This document shows, one piece after another, positions 11,874-22,680 of a stretch of DNA of 64,000 nucleotides. Below the pieces are notes generated by a model, which did not search any database, was not told where the DNA came from, and saw only the letters and a program-made list of their open reading frames with translations. Location: assembly GCA_030522415.1 (NCBI GenBank), contig CM060126.1, forward strand, positions 11,080,352-11,144,351, read 5' to 3'. The translations under genes were made by a program, and so were the position numbers. Position 1 is the first letter of the stretch; each line of letters starts with the position of its first letter. This stretch comes from Channallabes apus. Taxonomy: Eukaryota > Chordata > Actinopteri > Siluriformes > Clariidae.

Positions 11874-12460
11874 CAGTGTTGAGTGTAATGTGTTACAAAG
11901 TAATCTAACGCGTTAGGTCCGCCATTTAAGTACTCAGTTATTTTGTTATTTTTTCAAAAATGTAATCCGTTATTCTGACAGTTTATGTAATCCGTGAGCC
12001 AGACAGCAGTAATTCCCAATCCATTAGTGTGTGTGAAAGTCATCCTACAATCCCCGCCCCCGAAAACCCCGCCCCCCTATGCGGTTTGACTATGCCAGGG
12101 CCGACGCGCGGAAAGATGGAAACCTAATCACAGCGCCAAAACTCGCGGTGAATCATGATGAACCATACTTACAGCCAGCTTGCGAAACCGCATAGGTGAT
12201 ATAGGGGTATTAGTAGTTAACAGATTGTGAGCCAAACTTCGCTGAGTGATGATGATAGAATAATTATAAAGGTCTTCACTAAAACAACATGCTCCTTTGT
12301 AACAGGAATCACAAAGGAGTTTTCATTTTCTGTAACGGAAAAGTACTCGAACTAGTTACTTTTATCAGAAAGTAACACTGTAATGTAACTGATTACTTTT
12401 TAAAGTCAGTAATTTTGTAATGCAATTGGTGCCTTTAAAAAGTAACATCCCTCAACACTG
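11874..12460. mobile_element. Non-autonomous hAT element with 8-bp target duplication
   Basis: It starts CAGTGTTGAG and ends CTCAACACTG, imperfect terminal inverted repeats of hAT type. The subterminal parts (TGTTACAAAGTAATCTAACG; AAAAGTAACATCC) are also typical. The flanks are CCTAAGAG (11866-11873) and TCTAAGAG (12461-12468), an 8-bp target-site duplication with one mismatch. The 587-bp interior is non-coding and includes a GC-rich patch at 12050-12110. Confidence 0.88.
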
Positions 12461-12844
12461 TCTAAGAGTAGTAAGAGTAGTGACTTGTTCGTTACTTTTC
12501 ATAGCGTGTTGAGTTTAGAGTGCATTTATACAGTACATGCCATGCGAGCAGGAAGTAAATACACACGTAGCAATGCGATACATACGTACGCAATATAAAT
12601 TCCACAAAGTGTTAACAGCATGGTTGTTGTTGCTCCTGGTAAGGAAATTAATCCCATCCAGTTATTGAATGAGACTGTATTTACAGAACTGAGAGTAGGG
12701 AAAGGAAAACCGTTGCTAACCCGTTTAAATGAAAAGGCACACAGCGGCTTTGGTCTTGATGATAGAGTTGGAGTAATGGGGGCAATCCGTGGCGGCGGGG
12801 AGTGGGGGCATTTTACCGCATAACACCTGTTAAGTTACGTATAC
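12461..12844. other. No feature recognised
   Basis: Unique sequence. A 67-codon frame (12620-12823, plus) has no recognisable motif. Confidence 0.25.
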
Positions 12845-13140
12845 GTCCAGGAGCCGTTCAAATTTGTTTACATCGGTGGAAAGTCAAGCGAAGCGAGTTT
12901 ATGGATTAGATTATTTGCATTTTGTGCAAGATTTAGTGAGAACATGGTGCCATGAATCCCAAGAATGTTAGCAAGCACGGTAGCAAGAAGAAAAGAGAGC
13001 CACTTTCAGATTAGTTTTTAACGAAAAAAACATAAATTAAGGAAACATAAATTATGGTTAAAGTGAGGTTTAATGTCTATTTATTTCATATTTTACTTCA
13101 TTTACATGTCTTTAAAAAAAACACATTCAGAAAGCCCTAT
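12845..13140 (+). repeat. Dispersed repeat, copy 1 (partner at 54300-54580)
   Basis: 12945-13140 and 54410-54580 align along their length: CCCAAGAATGTTAGCAAGC / CCCAAGAGTTTTAGCAAGG, then the GCCACTTTCAG / GCCGCTTTCAG block, TTTAATGTCTATT and TTACTTCAATTACATGTC. Both can encode a short KKEPLS-like stretch, as at the N-terminus of CENP-B/Tigger-type transposases, but this is only a guess. Here it is followed by AT-rich DNA. Confidence 0.6.
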
Positions 13141-13299
13141 GTTAAGTTAAAAAATAACATGTGACATTCTATAGTCTTTTTAATTAATACATTTTTTTGA
13201 CAAATTTATGACAAAATATTCATTTTCATTCATTGTTTCACCCTTATTAACCACTCTATGGTACTTTGGCCACAGGATGGCTTATAGTGTTAGACAGAG

Positions 13300-13665
13300 T
13301 ACGTTAAGTATTCTGGTCTCTTTCACTCACAGCATTCTTTAGGATGTGACCACCAAACAAAACAAATCTAGTGAGTGGCAGTTCTGCACATGGAATTACC
13401 CTGTTGATAAGAGAGATCAGAGGGGAAAGGCCTGTTCGGTTCAAGCTCGCCAAATAGTTACAGTTACTCAAATAAGCAGTCTTTACAACCACAGTGAGCA
13501 GAGACGCATCTGAGAACACACATCATGTCCAACTTGGCTACATGAGCAGACGGGCACATGAAGTTCTCTTTCTGGCTGCCAACAACAAGAATCTGAGGCT
13601 ACAGTGTGCACAGGATCCCCGAAACTGGACAGTGGAAAAGATTGGAAAAGAATCGCATGGTTTGT
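13300..13665 (+). mobile_element. Tc1-like relic, family A (internal fragment)
   Basis: The plus strand follows the family-A linker region: GTGAGTGGCAGTTCTG, ACAGTTACTCAAATAAGCAG, AACTTGGCTACATGAGCAG, TGAGGCTACAGTGTGCACAG. No ends are present and the frame is broken. Confidence 0.75.
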
Positions 13666-13734
13666 GTTTAATTTAGTCGTTTAGTTGAACTTCCACTCAC
13701 CATTCTATGTACATTTCAAAGACTGTTGTGGTTA

Positions 13735-13901
13735 AAAATCCCAGCAGTTTATGACATATACAAGTCAAAGTGATTAAGATCTCATTTCTTCCCAATTCTG
13801 ATGTTTGATCATTGATCAATACCTCATGCTCTGTACATGTATTTGAATTTTTAATGCATTGCACAGCTTCTACATGTCTTGATTGATTAGGTACAGGTGT
13901 A
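13735..13901 (-). mobile_element. Tc1-like 5' end, family A
   Basis: Antisense of the 5' non-coding end of family A: CCAATTCTGATGTTTGATC, TTTTAATGCATTGCACAGC, ending in GGTACAGGTGTATACACTC. It abuts the next copy at 13902 in opposite orientation. Confidence 0.65.
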
Positions 13902-14670
13902 TACACTCACCAGGCACTTCAATAGGTACACCTGTTCATCTTCTCTTTAAAGCAAATATATAATCAGTCAATCGCATGGCAGCCACTCGATGGATTTAGA
14001 CATATTGTATAGACATCATCCAGATGATCTGAAGGATATTTATTCTGATCTGAAGAAGCGTATTTATTTTTTTGGCTAGTTTGGCCCGGTGTCACGTATA
14101 TCCTTTACATCAAAAGAGCCAGTCATCAACCTGTAAATCACGGAGAGACTGATAGTATTAAATACTTTAGCATTTTCTGGTTAAAGAAAAGAGTTTCAGC
14201 AGACAAGAGCTCTTTGTATGTATAAATACAGTCTATGGGACATGAGACCATATAAGGAATCAGGAAGCGCAATGAGGGGATTGTTTTACGGGCATAGATT
14301 CATGGGGAAGTTCACATTAAAACCATACACATGGGCTCGCCAAAATTGGACAATAGAATGTTCTCGACTTCTGCTGTAAACATCTAATGGTAGGGTCACA
14401 ATGTGGCATACACTACATGAAAACATGGATCCATCCAGCCTTGTATTAAGGGTTCAGCGTGGTGTTGGTGATGTCATGGTTTCTTTGCACACTTTAGGCC
14501 CCTTAGCACCAACTTGGCATGGTTTAAATGCCACAGAATACCTGCGTATTGTGGCTGACCAGGTCCATCCCTTTATGACCACACGATGATCTGCTATATA
14601 ATATATATGTTAAAGCATGTAACTAATCTAAACATTTTAACGCATTACTATATTTTAACGCAAATGCATC

Positions 14671-14925
14671 AGATGGTGGCTTATTGGTTAGCCATGTCTC
14701 CTTGCACCTCCAGGGTCTGTGTTCGATTCCTGGCTAGGTTTGCGTGTTCTCTCCATGCTTGGTGCGTTTCCTTCGGGCACTTCGGATTCCCACAGTCCAA
14801 AGACATGCAGATTAGGCTAACTGGCGTTAATTCGTCAAATTGCCCATAATGTGTAAGTGCGCTGCGATGAATTGGCACGCCTCGTGCCCTGATTCTCCTG
14901 GGATGATGATGAGTGAGTGAGTGAA
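14671..14925 (+). repeat. tRNA-headed SINE (Mermaid/DANA-like), eroded, inside a Tc1
   Basis: A-box-like GGTGGCTTATTGGTTAGC and B-box GTGTTCGATTCCTGG are followed by the body blocks CACAGTCCAAAGACATGCAG, GATGAATTGGCACGC and CCTGGGATGATGATGAGTG. The order is that of the full copy at 17566. It inserted after the host Tc1 did. Confidence 0.8.
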
Positions 14926-15140
14926 ATTAATCACATGACCAAGTTTGACCCTAATGGTTTCCCATAATCACAGTGCGGTTACCCGACTGTGTGCGATAAC
15001 GGCACGTTTAACATGGATAATAACATGTCTGAGGAAACATCATCAAAGATTCTAGACTTACGCTTGGATAAAACCAACGTTGTGTGCTTCGCTACCTTCA
15101 AGGCAAACCTTTTTCACAGGAATACTTTAATGCAAGACGT

Positions 15141-15215
15141 GGGAGGTGGCTCAAGAAGGCTAAGGCTCTAAGTTTTTCATTGGAACATCTGGGTTCGAAC
15201 CCCTGTGTCACTGGG
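15141..15215 (+). repeat. tRNA-like SINE head fragment
   Basis: GGTGGCTCAAGAAGGCTAAG resembles an A box and GGTTCGAACCC (15192-15202) is a consensus B box, spaced as in tRNA-derived SINEs. No acceptor-stem pairing, so it is not a tRNA gene. Confidence 0.5.
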
Positions 15216-15629
15216 TTGCCACACCCCATATTACTCTATCACTACATGCAGTGCTGGCAACTAATTATTATATTATAGAGATGTTATAAAACTGCATAAT
15301 CTGTTTCCACTAACCAATTTGACATGCATTTCTCTATTCCAACATTGCAGGTTTACTAAACAAATAAATCTGAGCAGTTTAAAATTGTGATTAATCTAGA
15401 CTATGATTGACTAGATTAAAATTTTTACCTAATTACGTCAATATGTCAATTTTTGCATAATTATGTCAATACGTAAATGTGATGCTGTCATGTCCATAAG
15501 GAATGTTGCATAAATGGACAGAGGAATTTAAGCAGCTCTAAAGGCAAAAGGGGGTCCATCACAGTACTAGCAAGCTATACCTAATGAAGTGGCCAGTAAG
15601 TGTAGGTGGTCCTTATACTCTCACTCAGT

Positions 15630-15955
15630 CATCGTCTATACCGCTTTATCAATTCTCTTTTATGCGAATATCCCAGGAGACGAGGCAGGGTACACTCTGG
15701 ACAGGGTGCCAAACCATCTCAGGGCACATACACACATACTGTACACTCACTCATTCTCACACTATGGGTAATTTGGAAACACCAACTAACCTAACCTTCA
15801 GGTCTTTGGGAGGAAACCAGAGTACCCGGGGGAAACCCACCAAGCGCAGGGAGAACATGAAAACTCCATGCACAAAGAGATAGGAATTGAGCCTGGCTGG
15901 GAATCGAACCCGGACCCTGGAGGTACAAGGCGACAGTTCTAACCTCTACACCGCC
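15630..15955 (-). repeat. tRNA-headed SINE (Mermaid/DANA-like)
   Basis: This is the complement of the full-length SINE. The tRNA head is at the right (complement of CTGGGAATCGAACCCGGACC), the body in the middle (GGGAGGAAACCAGAGTACC) and the 3' end at the left (CTATACCGCTTTATC). It is nearly full length and about 25 bp from the Tc1 end at 15604. Confidence 0.88.
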
Positions 15956-16200
15956 GATGTTCTTTATAATATGATAAAAAATATATTTACATACAATAAA
16001 GATTTTAAAAATATATATATTTTTAATTATTTAGATATTATGTTAAAAATGTACATAAATAAATGTTATATTAACTCATATAAGACCATTCTTAGCATTA
16101 TGACAATAATTTATATTACAAAATAAACACAATCTCTCTTGAACAGCAGAGGTCATATTAAAATGCTCTTAAATGTTTCCTGTATGTATAATCAGCCATT
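15956..16200. other. AT-rich spacer
   Basis: Long A/T-rich low-complexity stretch (16000-16110). No feature. Confidence 0.4.
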
Positions 16201-17040
16201 CTTTCTCAAAGGTACCTGCAGCCCCTGAGGATGCTTGTTTGCTCTGAGCCTCGGCACTGTCTGTCAGTGCAGAGTCGTGGTGGCGCCTGGCTCAGATCTG
16301 CTACTGCTGCCAGGGACAGTGCAGATATTGTCATTTCCTCTCTGAATGAATTTCACCCCCCCTGGTCACCCCGCCTGCTCCAGCACATAGCACCCTCTTC
16401 ACATAAAAGCCACGTTTGTTTTGACCCTTGCGGCACGGACGGCCATTGTTCTTCAGCAACTGTTAATATCCATCACAAATCTGCTTATTTTCAAATTCCA
16501 TCAGAACTGCCACACAAAGGGATGGCTATTGTGTATACAGAGCATAGACTCGGGCACGGAGCAGGCCCGGAGAAATGAGGAGCAGAATGCACACTCGATC
16601 TTGCCGTGGTGCAACTCTGCGAGCATGACAATGGTGGTAGTGTGCAGCAGCGGTGTGATTGATAAGGATCATGTTCTGTAGAAGGGGGGCTGGGCTCGTC
16701 TCTATCGCGGGTTAAATTCGGACTTCACCTAACCAGATTTCAGCTCTGGATCTTGCCATCTGTAGAAGGTCAGAGCTCTGATTCGAAAGAGCCATGCCGA
16801 TGCAAAGCCACCCATGATGATGGTTTATGTCTGAGCTTGCAGCCTTATCGGTTTCTAATAGAATATCTACAGTATATCTGTATCATCCAGAAAACGGCTC
16901 CTCTATGACACTCAGTTCTCTAGCTTTCCATCTACCATTCTGCAGGGAAATTCCACGGTCAGGGAAAGAGTTTAGATTGTTATTGTGTATCTTGGACCTA
17001 AAAATCATTGTTACAGAAATGCATGCCGCCTCGCAATAGC
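16201..17040. other. Unique, GC-balanced non-coding stretch; conserved-element candidate
   Basis: After the AT-rich spacer, base composition rises sharply at 16210 and stays balanced to about 16800. Several short open frames on the plus strand (one of 115 codons, 16231-16578) have no domain or splice context. Such islands in a developmental miRNA locus are candidates for conserved regulatory DNA. Confidence 0.3.
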
Positions 17041-17552
17041 TTCAATGGAATAAAATGATTAGATCTGTAAGCTTTGGTGCATGAAAGATGACAGAATGAG
17101 AGCTGGCATCTGGGTCTGGGTCGGTGCTGCCATTCAATCTAGTGCAGTTTCAATTCTCTTTTATGTGGATGCCGCTTTTTATAATAACAAAAGCAGCTTC
17201 ACAGAAATCTAGTTGCAGATTTAGATTGAGCGAGCCAGAGGTGACAGTGTTTTGAATAAAATCACGGAGAAGACATGAGAAAGAAACCTTGAGAGGAGAC
17301 CAGATAAAAAAAAAATGATAATAATAAAACACTCTGATTTTCAATGGATAGTGGGATTATAAATAAGTACTGTACAGTATGTTGTATAGTATGAACAGCA
17401 TAGTTTGTTTGATTACAGTACCAGGTGAGATTATACCTTAAGGAAAGGTTGAGATCTGATCACCCATTCAGACTGAGAGTTGCCACATGAATGCATGTAA
17501 AGTGGTACTAAAAGTCTCTTGGACATGCCAGATCTGTTGTCAATTCATTGAG
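17041..17552. other. No feature recognised
   Basis: Unique, AT-leaning sequence with no supported gene. Confidence 0.3.
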
Positions 17553-17565
17553 ATGGTCACATGCT

Positions 17566-17919
17566 AGGCGGCGCGGTGGTGTAGTGGTTAGCACTGTCGC
17601 TTTGCACCTCCAGGGTCCGGGTTCGATTCCCGGCCAGGCTCGATTCCCGTCTCTCTGTGTGCATGGAGTTTGCATGTTCTCCCCGTGCTTGGTGGGTTTC
17701 CTCCGGGTACTCTGGTTTCCTCCCACAGTCCTGCAGATTAGACGAATCAGCTGTCCTAAATTTCCCGTAGTGTGTAAATGAGTGTCTGTCTGTGTGTGTG
17801 TGCTCTGCGATGGATTGGCACGCTGTCCAGGGTGTACCCTGCCTCGTGCCCTGAGTCTCCTGGGATAGGCTCCAGGTCCCCGCGACCCTAAATACAGGAT
17901 AAAGCGGTATAGAAGATGA
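17566..17919 (+). repeat. Full-length tRNA-headed SINE with 13-bp target duplication
   Basis: The head AGGCGGCGCGGTGGTGTAG holds the A box and GGGTTCGATTCCCGG is the B box. The body (TTTCCTCCCACAGTCCTGC), a short (GT)n and the 3' part (CTCCTGGGATAGGCTCCAGG) follow, and it ends with AAAGCGGTATAGAAGATGA. ATGGTCACATGCT flanks both sides (17553-17565 and 17920-17932), a perfect 13-bp duplication that proves a relatively recent retrotransposition. The 151-codon antisense frame over it is a SINE artefact. Confidence 0.95.
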
Positions 17920-17932
17920 ATGGTCACATGCT

Positions 17933-18732
17933 GAATTTTCATTTGAAAGTCATGAAACATCAATCTGGAGGCACTGGAGTTCCCAAAAGTCTCCCCATTA
18001 ATCTCCCCAATCTTTCAAGGGAAACAATCTTACACTTGACTGCAAATTTCGCATGAGCTGAATAAAATGCTGGCCCTACATATATACCACGAACTGTTCA
18101 AGTTTCTAATGAACAGAACAGTCTGGAAATAATGGTGAGCATTCATAGACAGCAAGGTGTCTCCAGTCCAGGGAATGCTAATCAGTGTTCTAGTTCTCGA
18201 AGAACACTTTGCAGCAGTGTGTGCAGAACATCCAATTACTCGAGGTAAAAAAAAACACTGTATATCCTGAAGTGTAAACAGAGAGTCTCATGGCCCTGTC
18301 CCGATGGATTTTGCCCTCCCTCTCTAACCTCATGATTAGTCCTGTCTCTGGCAGTGCAGCTGATAACGGCTCACCTTCTGTAGCAGCCTCTTACTGTAGA
18401 CAAACTCCTACAAAGCTTCTGTTATCGTTTATCTTTCTAGTCTTGTTTAATGGATTGGCTTGCAAAGTGAACAAAGCTACTTGAATCTCCTCCCCTTTCC
18501 TTTGTCCCTACTTATCATTTGTTCATGGAAAGCAGTCTTAAGACCTGATAGTTTATAAACTGTGTGGAGAGGAGCAATTTTTGATATTAGCTTAAGCATA
18601 CAATAATTTTTATGACTTTATTATTATAATTTTTTTAAAGATAAGACTCCCGCATTATTTCCACTGCTTATCTGTTCAGTTCTTCAGGAAATGGACATTA
18701 TAATGTGCAGTCATTTGGACTTATTATTAGGT
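17933..18732. other. No gene; unique sequence
   Basis: Nothing is recognised. 18290-18480 is GC-balanced and could be conserved non-coding DNA. Confidence 0.25.
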
Positions 18733-19440
18733 CCGCTCCAAGGGCCAGTGGTGACTCAGGCAGGTGAGACTCTTGAATGCGGATCAGAGATTCGGGAATT
18801 AGAGTCTCGCCACCGCCAGGTCACGACTGTGGGGTCCTTTGGGCAGGACCCTTAATTCTATGCCCCATACAACCCAGTCATTGTGTGCAGTGCCACTCCC
18901 AAGCCTGCTTAGAAAAGGGGAGGGGCCTCCGAGTGGCGCAGTGGTGAAGTGCTCATCCTGTCATCCAGAGATCGTGAGTTCAATTCCCAGGTGATGCTGT
19001 AACCTCTCTAGAGAGAGCTGATTGGCTGAGTTTTCTCAGAGGGGAGGGATGAGAGGTACTTAGTGCTCCCACATTAGTTACGGCTCTACAGCCAATCAGG
19101 GGCAATCAGAGGCATCGGCCAATCAGGGGCATCGGTAAGCTCACACAAGCGAAAGAATCGAGTGTGTTACGCCACCCCCAACGGTGCGTGAGTGAGCAGT
19201 TCGAAAAGATGCAGTCGGCTGGCGTCAAGTGGTTTGGAGGAAACGTGATAGTCTTCGGTCCTCCTGTAGTAGTAGTAGGAGTAACCTTAACATATGAGCG
19301 CCCCTAGTGACGGGGAGGAATTGGACATGACTAAATTATGGAGAAAATCGGGGAAAGAATCCCCCCCCCCCCAAAAAAAAAAAAGAAAATGGGAAGGTTG
19401 CAGCATTAAGGGCATCCAGCATAAAACCTGTGCCAGATCA
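18733..19440 (+). repeat. SINE split by a second SINE (outer copy)
   Basis: The outer element starts near GGGCCAGTGGTGACTCAGG (tRNA-like head) and resumes after 19384 with GGGAAGGTTGCAGCATTAAGGGCATCCAGC, a 3' block typical of another catfish-type SINE. Its halves fit together once the inner SINE and one duplication copy are removed. Confidence 0.7.
18922..19383 (+). repeat. Inner tRNA-derived SINE with target duplication
   Basis: A-box GTGGCGCAGTGG (18933-18944) and B-box GAGTTCAATTCC (18976-18987) are followed by a long body and a tail of 12 C then 12 A. The flanks AGAAAAGGGGA (18911-18921) and AGAAAATGGGA (19384-19394) are an 11-bp duplication with one mismatch. This SINE family differs from the one at 17566. 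Confidence 0.82.
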
Positions 19441-19740
19441 AAAGAATTTCATGTGGCCCAATCCCTATGATGAAAAGATACAAAGCTCAAGAAATTAAGG
19501 CAGTTCTCCTCCTGCATGGAAGGTGGCAGTGTTTAATCATACCCAGGGGTTCATTTAAATCAAATGTTCTGTTTCCTGTACTTATGACAGTAATTGCTTC
19601 CTTTTAGTTGCTTTAATGTCTGATAGCAAAGACTTCTGTTGAAGCTTTTCTAAAAGCAGCTTTTTTTTCTGGGATATAGTGAATCTGAATAACGGGGCAA
19701 AACAATGTTTGTGTTAATTTTCATAAACCACAGGTAATAG
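19441..19740. other. No feature recognised
   Basis: Unique sequence between the SINE pair and a Tc1 relic. Confidence 0.3.
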
Positions 19741-20400
19741 CAATTGTGTGTCTATTGTGGCCAAGTGGCAACTAGTGACTGCAAGTTTTTTACAGCACCA
19801 AGCCACAAGCATGGGTTTGGATTTAATTTTTTTTGGACTGCAATAAATACTCTTGCTCCACCTTGGTTAAAATGCTGCCTGACCAAAAAGAAAAAAGAAA
19901 ATTCATGCATCAAGCAAAGAAAACAACTAAGGAGAAAAAAAAACCTGGAAGAATATTGTTAAACCATCAACTTTGTGGAGGAACTGTGGTCAGAAAATAG
20001 TCATAAATGGGAATCACTTAACCTCTTGAAGTTGCAGAGTACAAAAAAAAATCAATAGTGAAAACAATTTAGCTTCTAAACAGCCGTTTGGCCAAAAGTA
20101 GACCACTTGTTAGAAAAAAAAGGTTTCAATTTGCTAGGGAGTATGAAGGTAAAAAAACTAAAAATCTTTGTTCTGATGAGTACAGATTGACCCTGGGTAC
20201 ATCAGGGTAAGAATCAGGGTAGACATACAGTATTAATGTACCACCTACCTGTAGATGTTACTCCTACAGCCCTCTGGATGCAGTGTTATAATCTGTGGTT
20301 GCTTTACTGAATCTCTTGCTACAGGAGGGATGGCCTCGATGCTGTGGATGGTATCACATGGGGACACATAAGATACACATGGCTTCACTTGGAGAATATA
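19741..20400 (+). mobile_element. Tc1-like relic, family D
   Basis: Shares with 60310-60830 the 25-bp block 19911-19935 / 60510-60534 (core AAGCAAAGAAAACAACTAAG) and the block AAACAGCCGTTTGGCCA / AAACAGCCGTGTAGCCA. Further on it follows the catalytic-domain DNA (TTCTGATGAGTACAGATTGAC, TACATCAGGGTAAGAATCAG). The frame is broken by many indels. Confidence 0.75.
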
Positions 20401-20479
20401 AAAACTTATTAATTATTTAGTAACCTAAAAAGCATACCCAAAATGACCCTCATGCTTTAGGTCTTTGGTGATGATTAGG

Positions 20480-20705
20480 ATCCTGATGCAGGTCGTTTCA
20501 ACATGCTCAGTACTTGAGTATCGCCCAGAAGTGATCTGCTCCATTTTGAGTCTGGTTTGCCTAAAGGTTTCTCTTTTTTTTGTTCTTTTGTTTTACACCT
20601 CTGGTCTAAATTAAAATCTAGGCTAGATCCAGTTTTCTGCAAAGCTTCATTACATTACATTACATTACATTGTTAAAAGTGCTATATAAGTGAACTGAAT
20701 GGAAT
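20480..20705 (+). mobile_element. L2-type LINE 3' tail fragment
   Basis: GAGTCTGGTTTGCCTAAAGG resembles the L2 3' UTR. The end GTTAAAAGTGCTATATAAGTG is the L2 terminal block. Just before it is an ATTAC pentanucleotide tract (20648-20671). Confidence 0.65.
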
Positions 20706-20789
20706 GCACACTAGATGATGTGGGCCATCGTTTGGTCATTACGCCTGTTGGTAAGGTGTCTGATGTCTAAACTAATTCTTTACAACACA

Positions 20790-20915
20790 GGGTTCCAACC
20801 GTGGTCCTGGAGTGCCCCCTGTCCACTTCCCAACACACCTGATTTAACTAATCAGCCCTTCGGGGTTAAATTGTGTGGGATTTGGAAACCAGGTCCCTGC
20901 AAGGAGTGGAGCTTG
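20790..20915 (+). repeat. Short dispersed repeat fragment
   Basis: CCGTGGTCCTGGAGTGCCCCC and ACACACCTGATTTAACTAATC occur in a short, hairpin-prone repeat common in teleost genomes. Only part of it is present; its class is uncertain. Confidence 0.5.
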
Positions 20916-20937
20916 AGCTTCGACCATTGATTCATTG

Positions 20938-21045
20938 ATTCATCCATCCATCTTTGGTAAGAGCTTGATCCTGGTCATGGTAGCTCAATCATGGGACTAC
21001 TGGGCACTAGACAGGAATACACCCTGGAACGACCTTTCTTTGTGG
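20938..21045 (-). repeat. SINE 3'-end fragment
   Basis: CATCCATCCATCTTTGGTAAG, GCTTGATCCTGGTCATGG and GGAATACACCCTGGAACGAC are the complement of the conserved 3' part of tRNA-derived SINEs (GGCTCCAGG...GGATAAAGCGG type). Confidence 0.65.
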
Positions 21046-22179
21046 AAAAAAATGACAACTGGCAACAATAACTTTATTTAACATTTCCTTTCCCTAGTTG
21101 TTTTATTTTTGTTCATTGTTTACTCCAGATTTGTACTCTATCTTCAGCAAACACAGTATGAGTCATTCACAATGGTTATGAATAAAACAGCCTGTCCTGC
21201 ATCAGAGGCTGATCCTCTTATTATCTGTAGTGCAGTGGCAGTGAATGACGAGACTCTTTGTAGGAAGCTCTGTTTGCTGTAAGACCATTTCCGCAATTAA
21301 TACAAACTCAATGGTGTTCTTTGTATAGCTGAAACCTCAAATAAAAATACAGATAGAGTATGTTCGCTACACAGACTGAGGGTGTCTTCACACTTGTGCT
21401 CCAGTATGAACTCGCAGCTCGGTGGTGCTGCTCGCTGCACTGCATGTAATGGGGGGAAAAGGCAGCAAGGGGCCAGGTGTTGCTAGATTTGGCTTCTCAA
21501 TGTCGTTGGTGATGTGAAAGGACAAAGGCAGTATTGAGGGCCCAGGCAGTGGGCTGGGAGCAGTCGGATAGTTTTACAGAAAAGCCAGTGTTTGTGCCAA
21601 GCCTGCACTCATACACAACAGACACTGTGTTCTGCTGCTCCGCTCCCAGCTTTGTCCCTATGCACCCACCTCCCCCACTTTTTTTTTTTTTTTTTTTTTT
21701 GTTTCAGAACAGGTAGCAATAGCACTTGCATCTAGGGTGCAGATGAGAAAGCTAGATAGCTGACTGTTAAGAACATGGTTTGGCATTCTAGACTACCTCT
21801 TAACAATCCACACAAAGACATGGAGCCAGTGGGAAACATGATAAAGCAATGCACCATCCCGTGCACGGAGCAGACCAACCATCGACGTCCCTCCTTCCCA
21901 TCCATCCTCCCTCCCTCCAGATCTTGGGAATTCTCGCTCCAGCAGATATCGTTTGTCTGTGTACACTTACCTGCTGTGAATGCATATCAAAGCTCTCGCA
22001 TCTACTTAAAAAGCAGAGCCTGATTTTGTGTGACGCTTTTTAATAATGTGCAGCATGTTCGACAACTCAGTGAATGATTTTTGATTTGAGAATGTCCCTT
22101 TTTTGCTAGAATTGAGAACATTTCGTTAATGAGCCTGAGAGAGACAACGATTATACCATATGCGTAAATCGGCACCATC
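21046..22179. other. No gene; unique sequence with a T22 run
   Basis: No supported gene. Homopolymer T at 21679-21700. The rest is non-repetitive. Confidence 0.3.
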
Positions 22180-22680
22180 TAAGAGGAAACGAACGAAGCC
22201 ACACCAAGGCAGATATTCACACCCACCCCATCCTCTTCTACCCGGACTCTGTGTGTGTGTGTGCTTGGTTATGTGCGGCTGGTTTGATTCTCACAGGGGT
22301 GTGAACTGCCTGCTGCATGAAAACGGAGAAAGATGACACTGATGTGATAATGAGGCCCAGCCCAGTGGCCTAGACAAACAGCTTGTCTTTGCCCAAATGA
22401 CACGCCGTCAGGAAGCCGGCAGAGGTGGTGCGGTTCTCGTGGTGCCCGGAGCTGTGAGTCGTGCATTCTGCCTGTATCTCATTAGTGGCCATGGGCCTCA
22501 GTGGAGCTCTCTGCAACCTTCCCCCTCACACACTGCCCTTCCAGCAGGTTCTGCCTTCATCCAGTCCCCTACATGGGCTCTGTATTAAAGCGCTGCAAAC
22601 AATGTCCCGAAATGTCAAGTCAGCAGCACAACAAGCTGGTCTTCACATATGAGTGTAATAGGCATGCGGTGAGAGATCGA
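22180..22680. other. GC-balanced unique block; conserved-element candidate
   Basis: A sharp composition change from the AT-rich flanks. Several overlapping short frames on both strands (to 106 codons) give no recognisable protein. Best treated as non-coding, possibly conserved. Confidence 0.3.

Larger units (their letters stand above)
13902..15604 (+). mobile_element. Tc1-like element, family A, both ends present, gutted
   Basis: The left end TACACTCACCAGGCACTTCA and the right end, complement TACACTTACTGGCCACTTCA, form the terminal repeats. The interior keeps the transposase stretch at 14336-14590 (CTCGCCAAAATTGGACAATA, ATGAAAACATGGATCCATCC, GACCAGGTCCATCCCTTTATG) and the 3' end at 15490-15575. 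Between these lie unrelated sequence (14000-14330), a SINE (14671-14925) and a tRNA-like piece (15141-15215). It is non-functional. Confidence 0.85.

Noticed and set aside
17566..17640. tRNA gene at the SINE head (also 14671, 15141, 18922 and 25306)
   Set aside because: A and B boxes are present, but there is no acceptor stem or cloverleaf and each head continues into a SINE body.
17508..17963. 151-codon minus-strand frame
   Set aside because: It is the antisense of the full-length SINE at 17566-17919.
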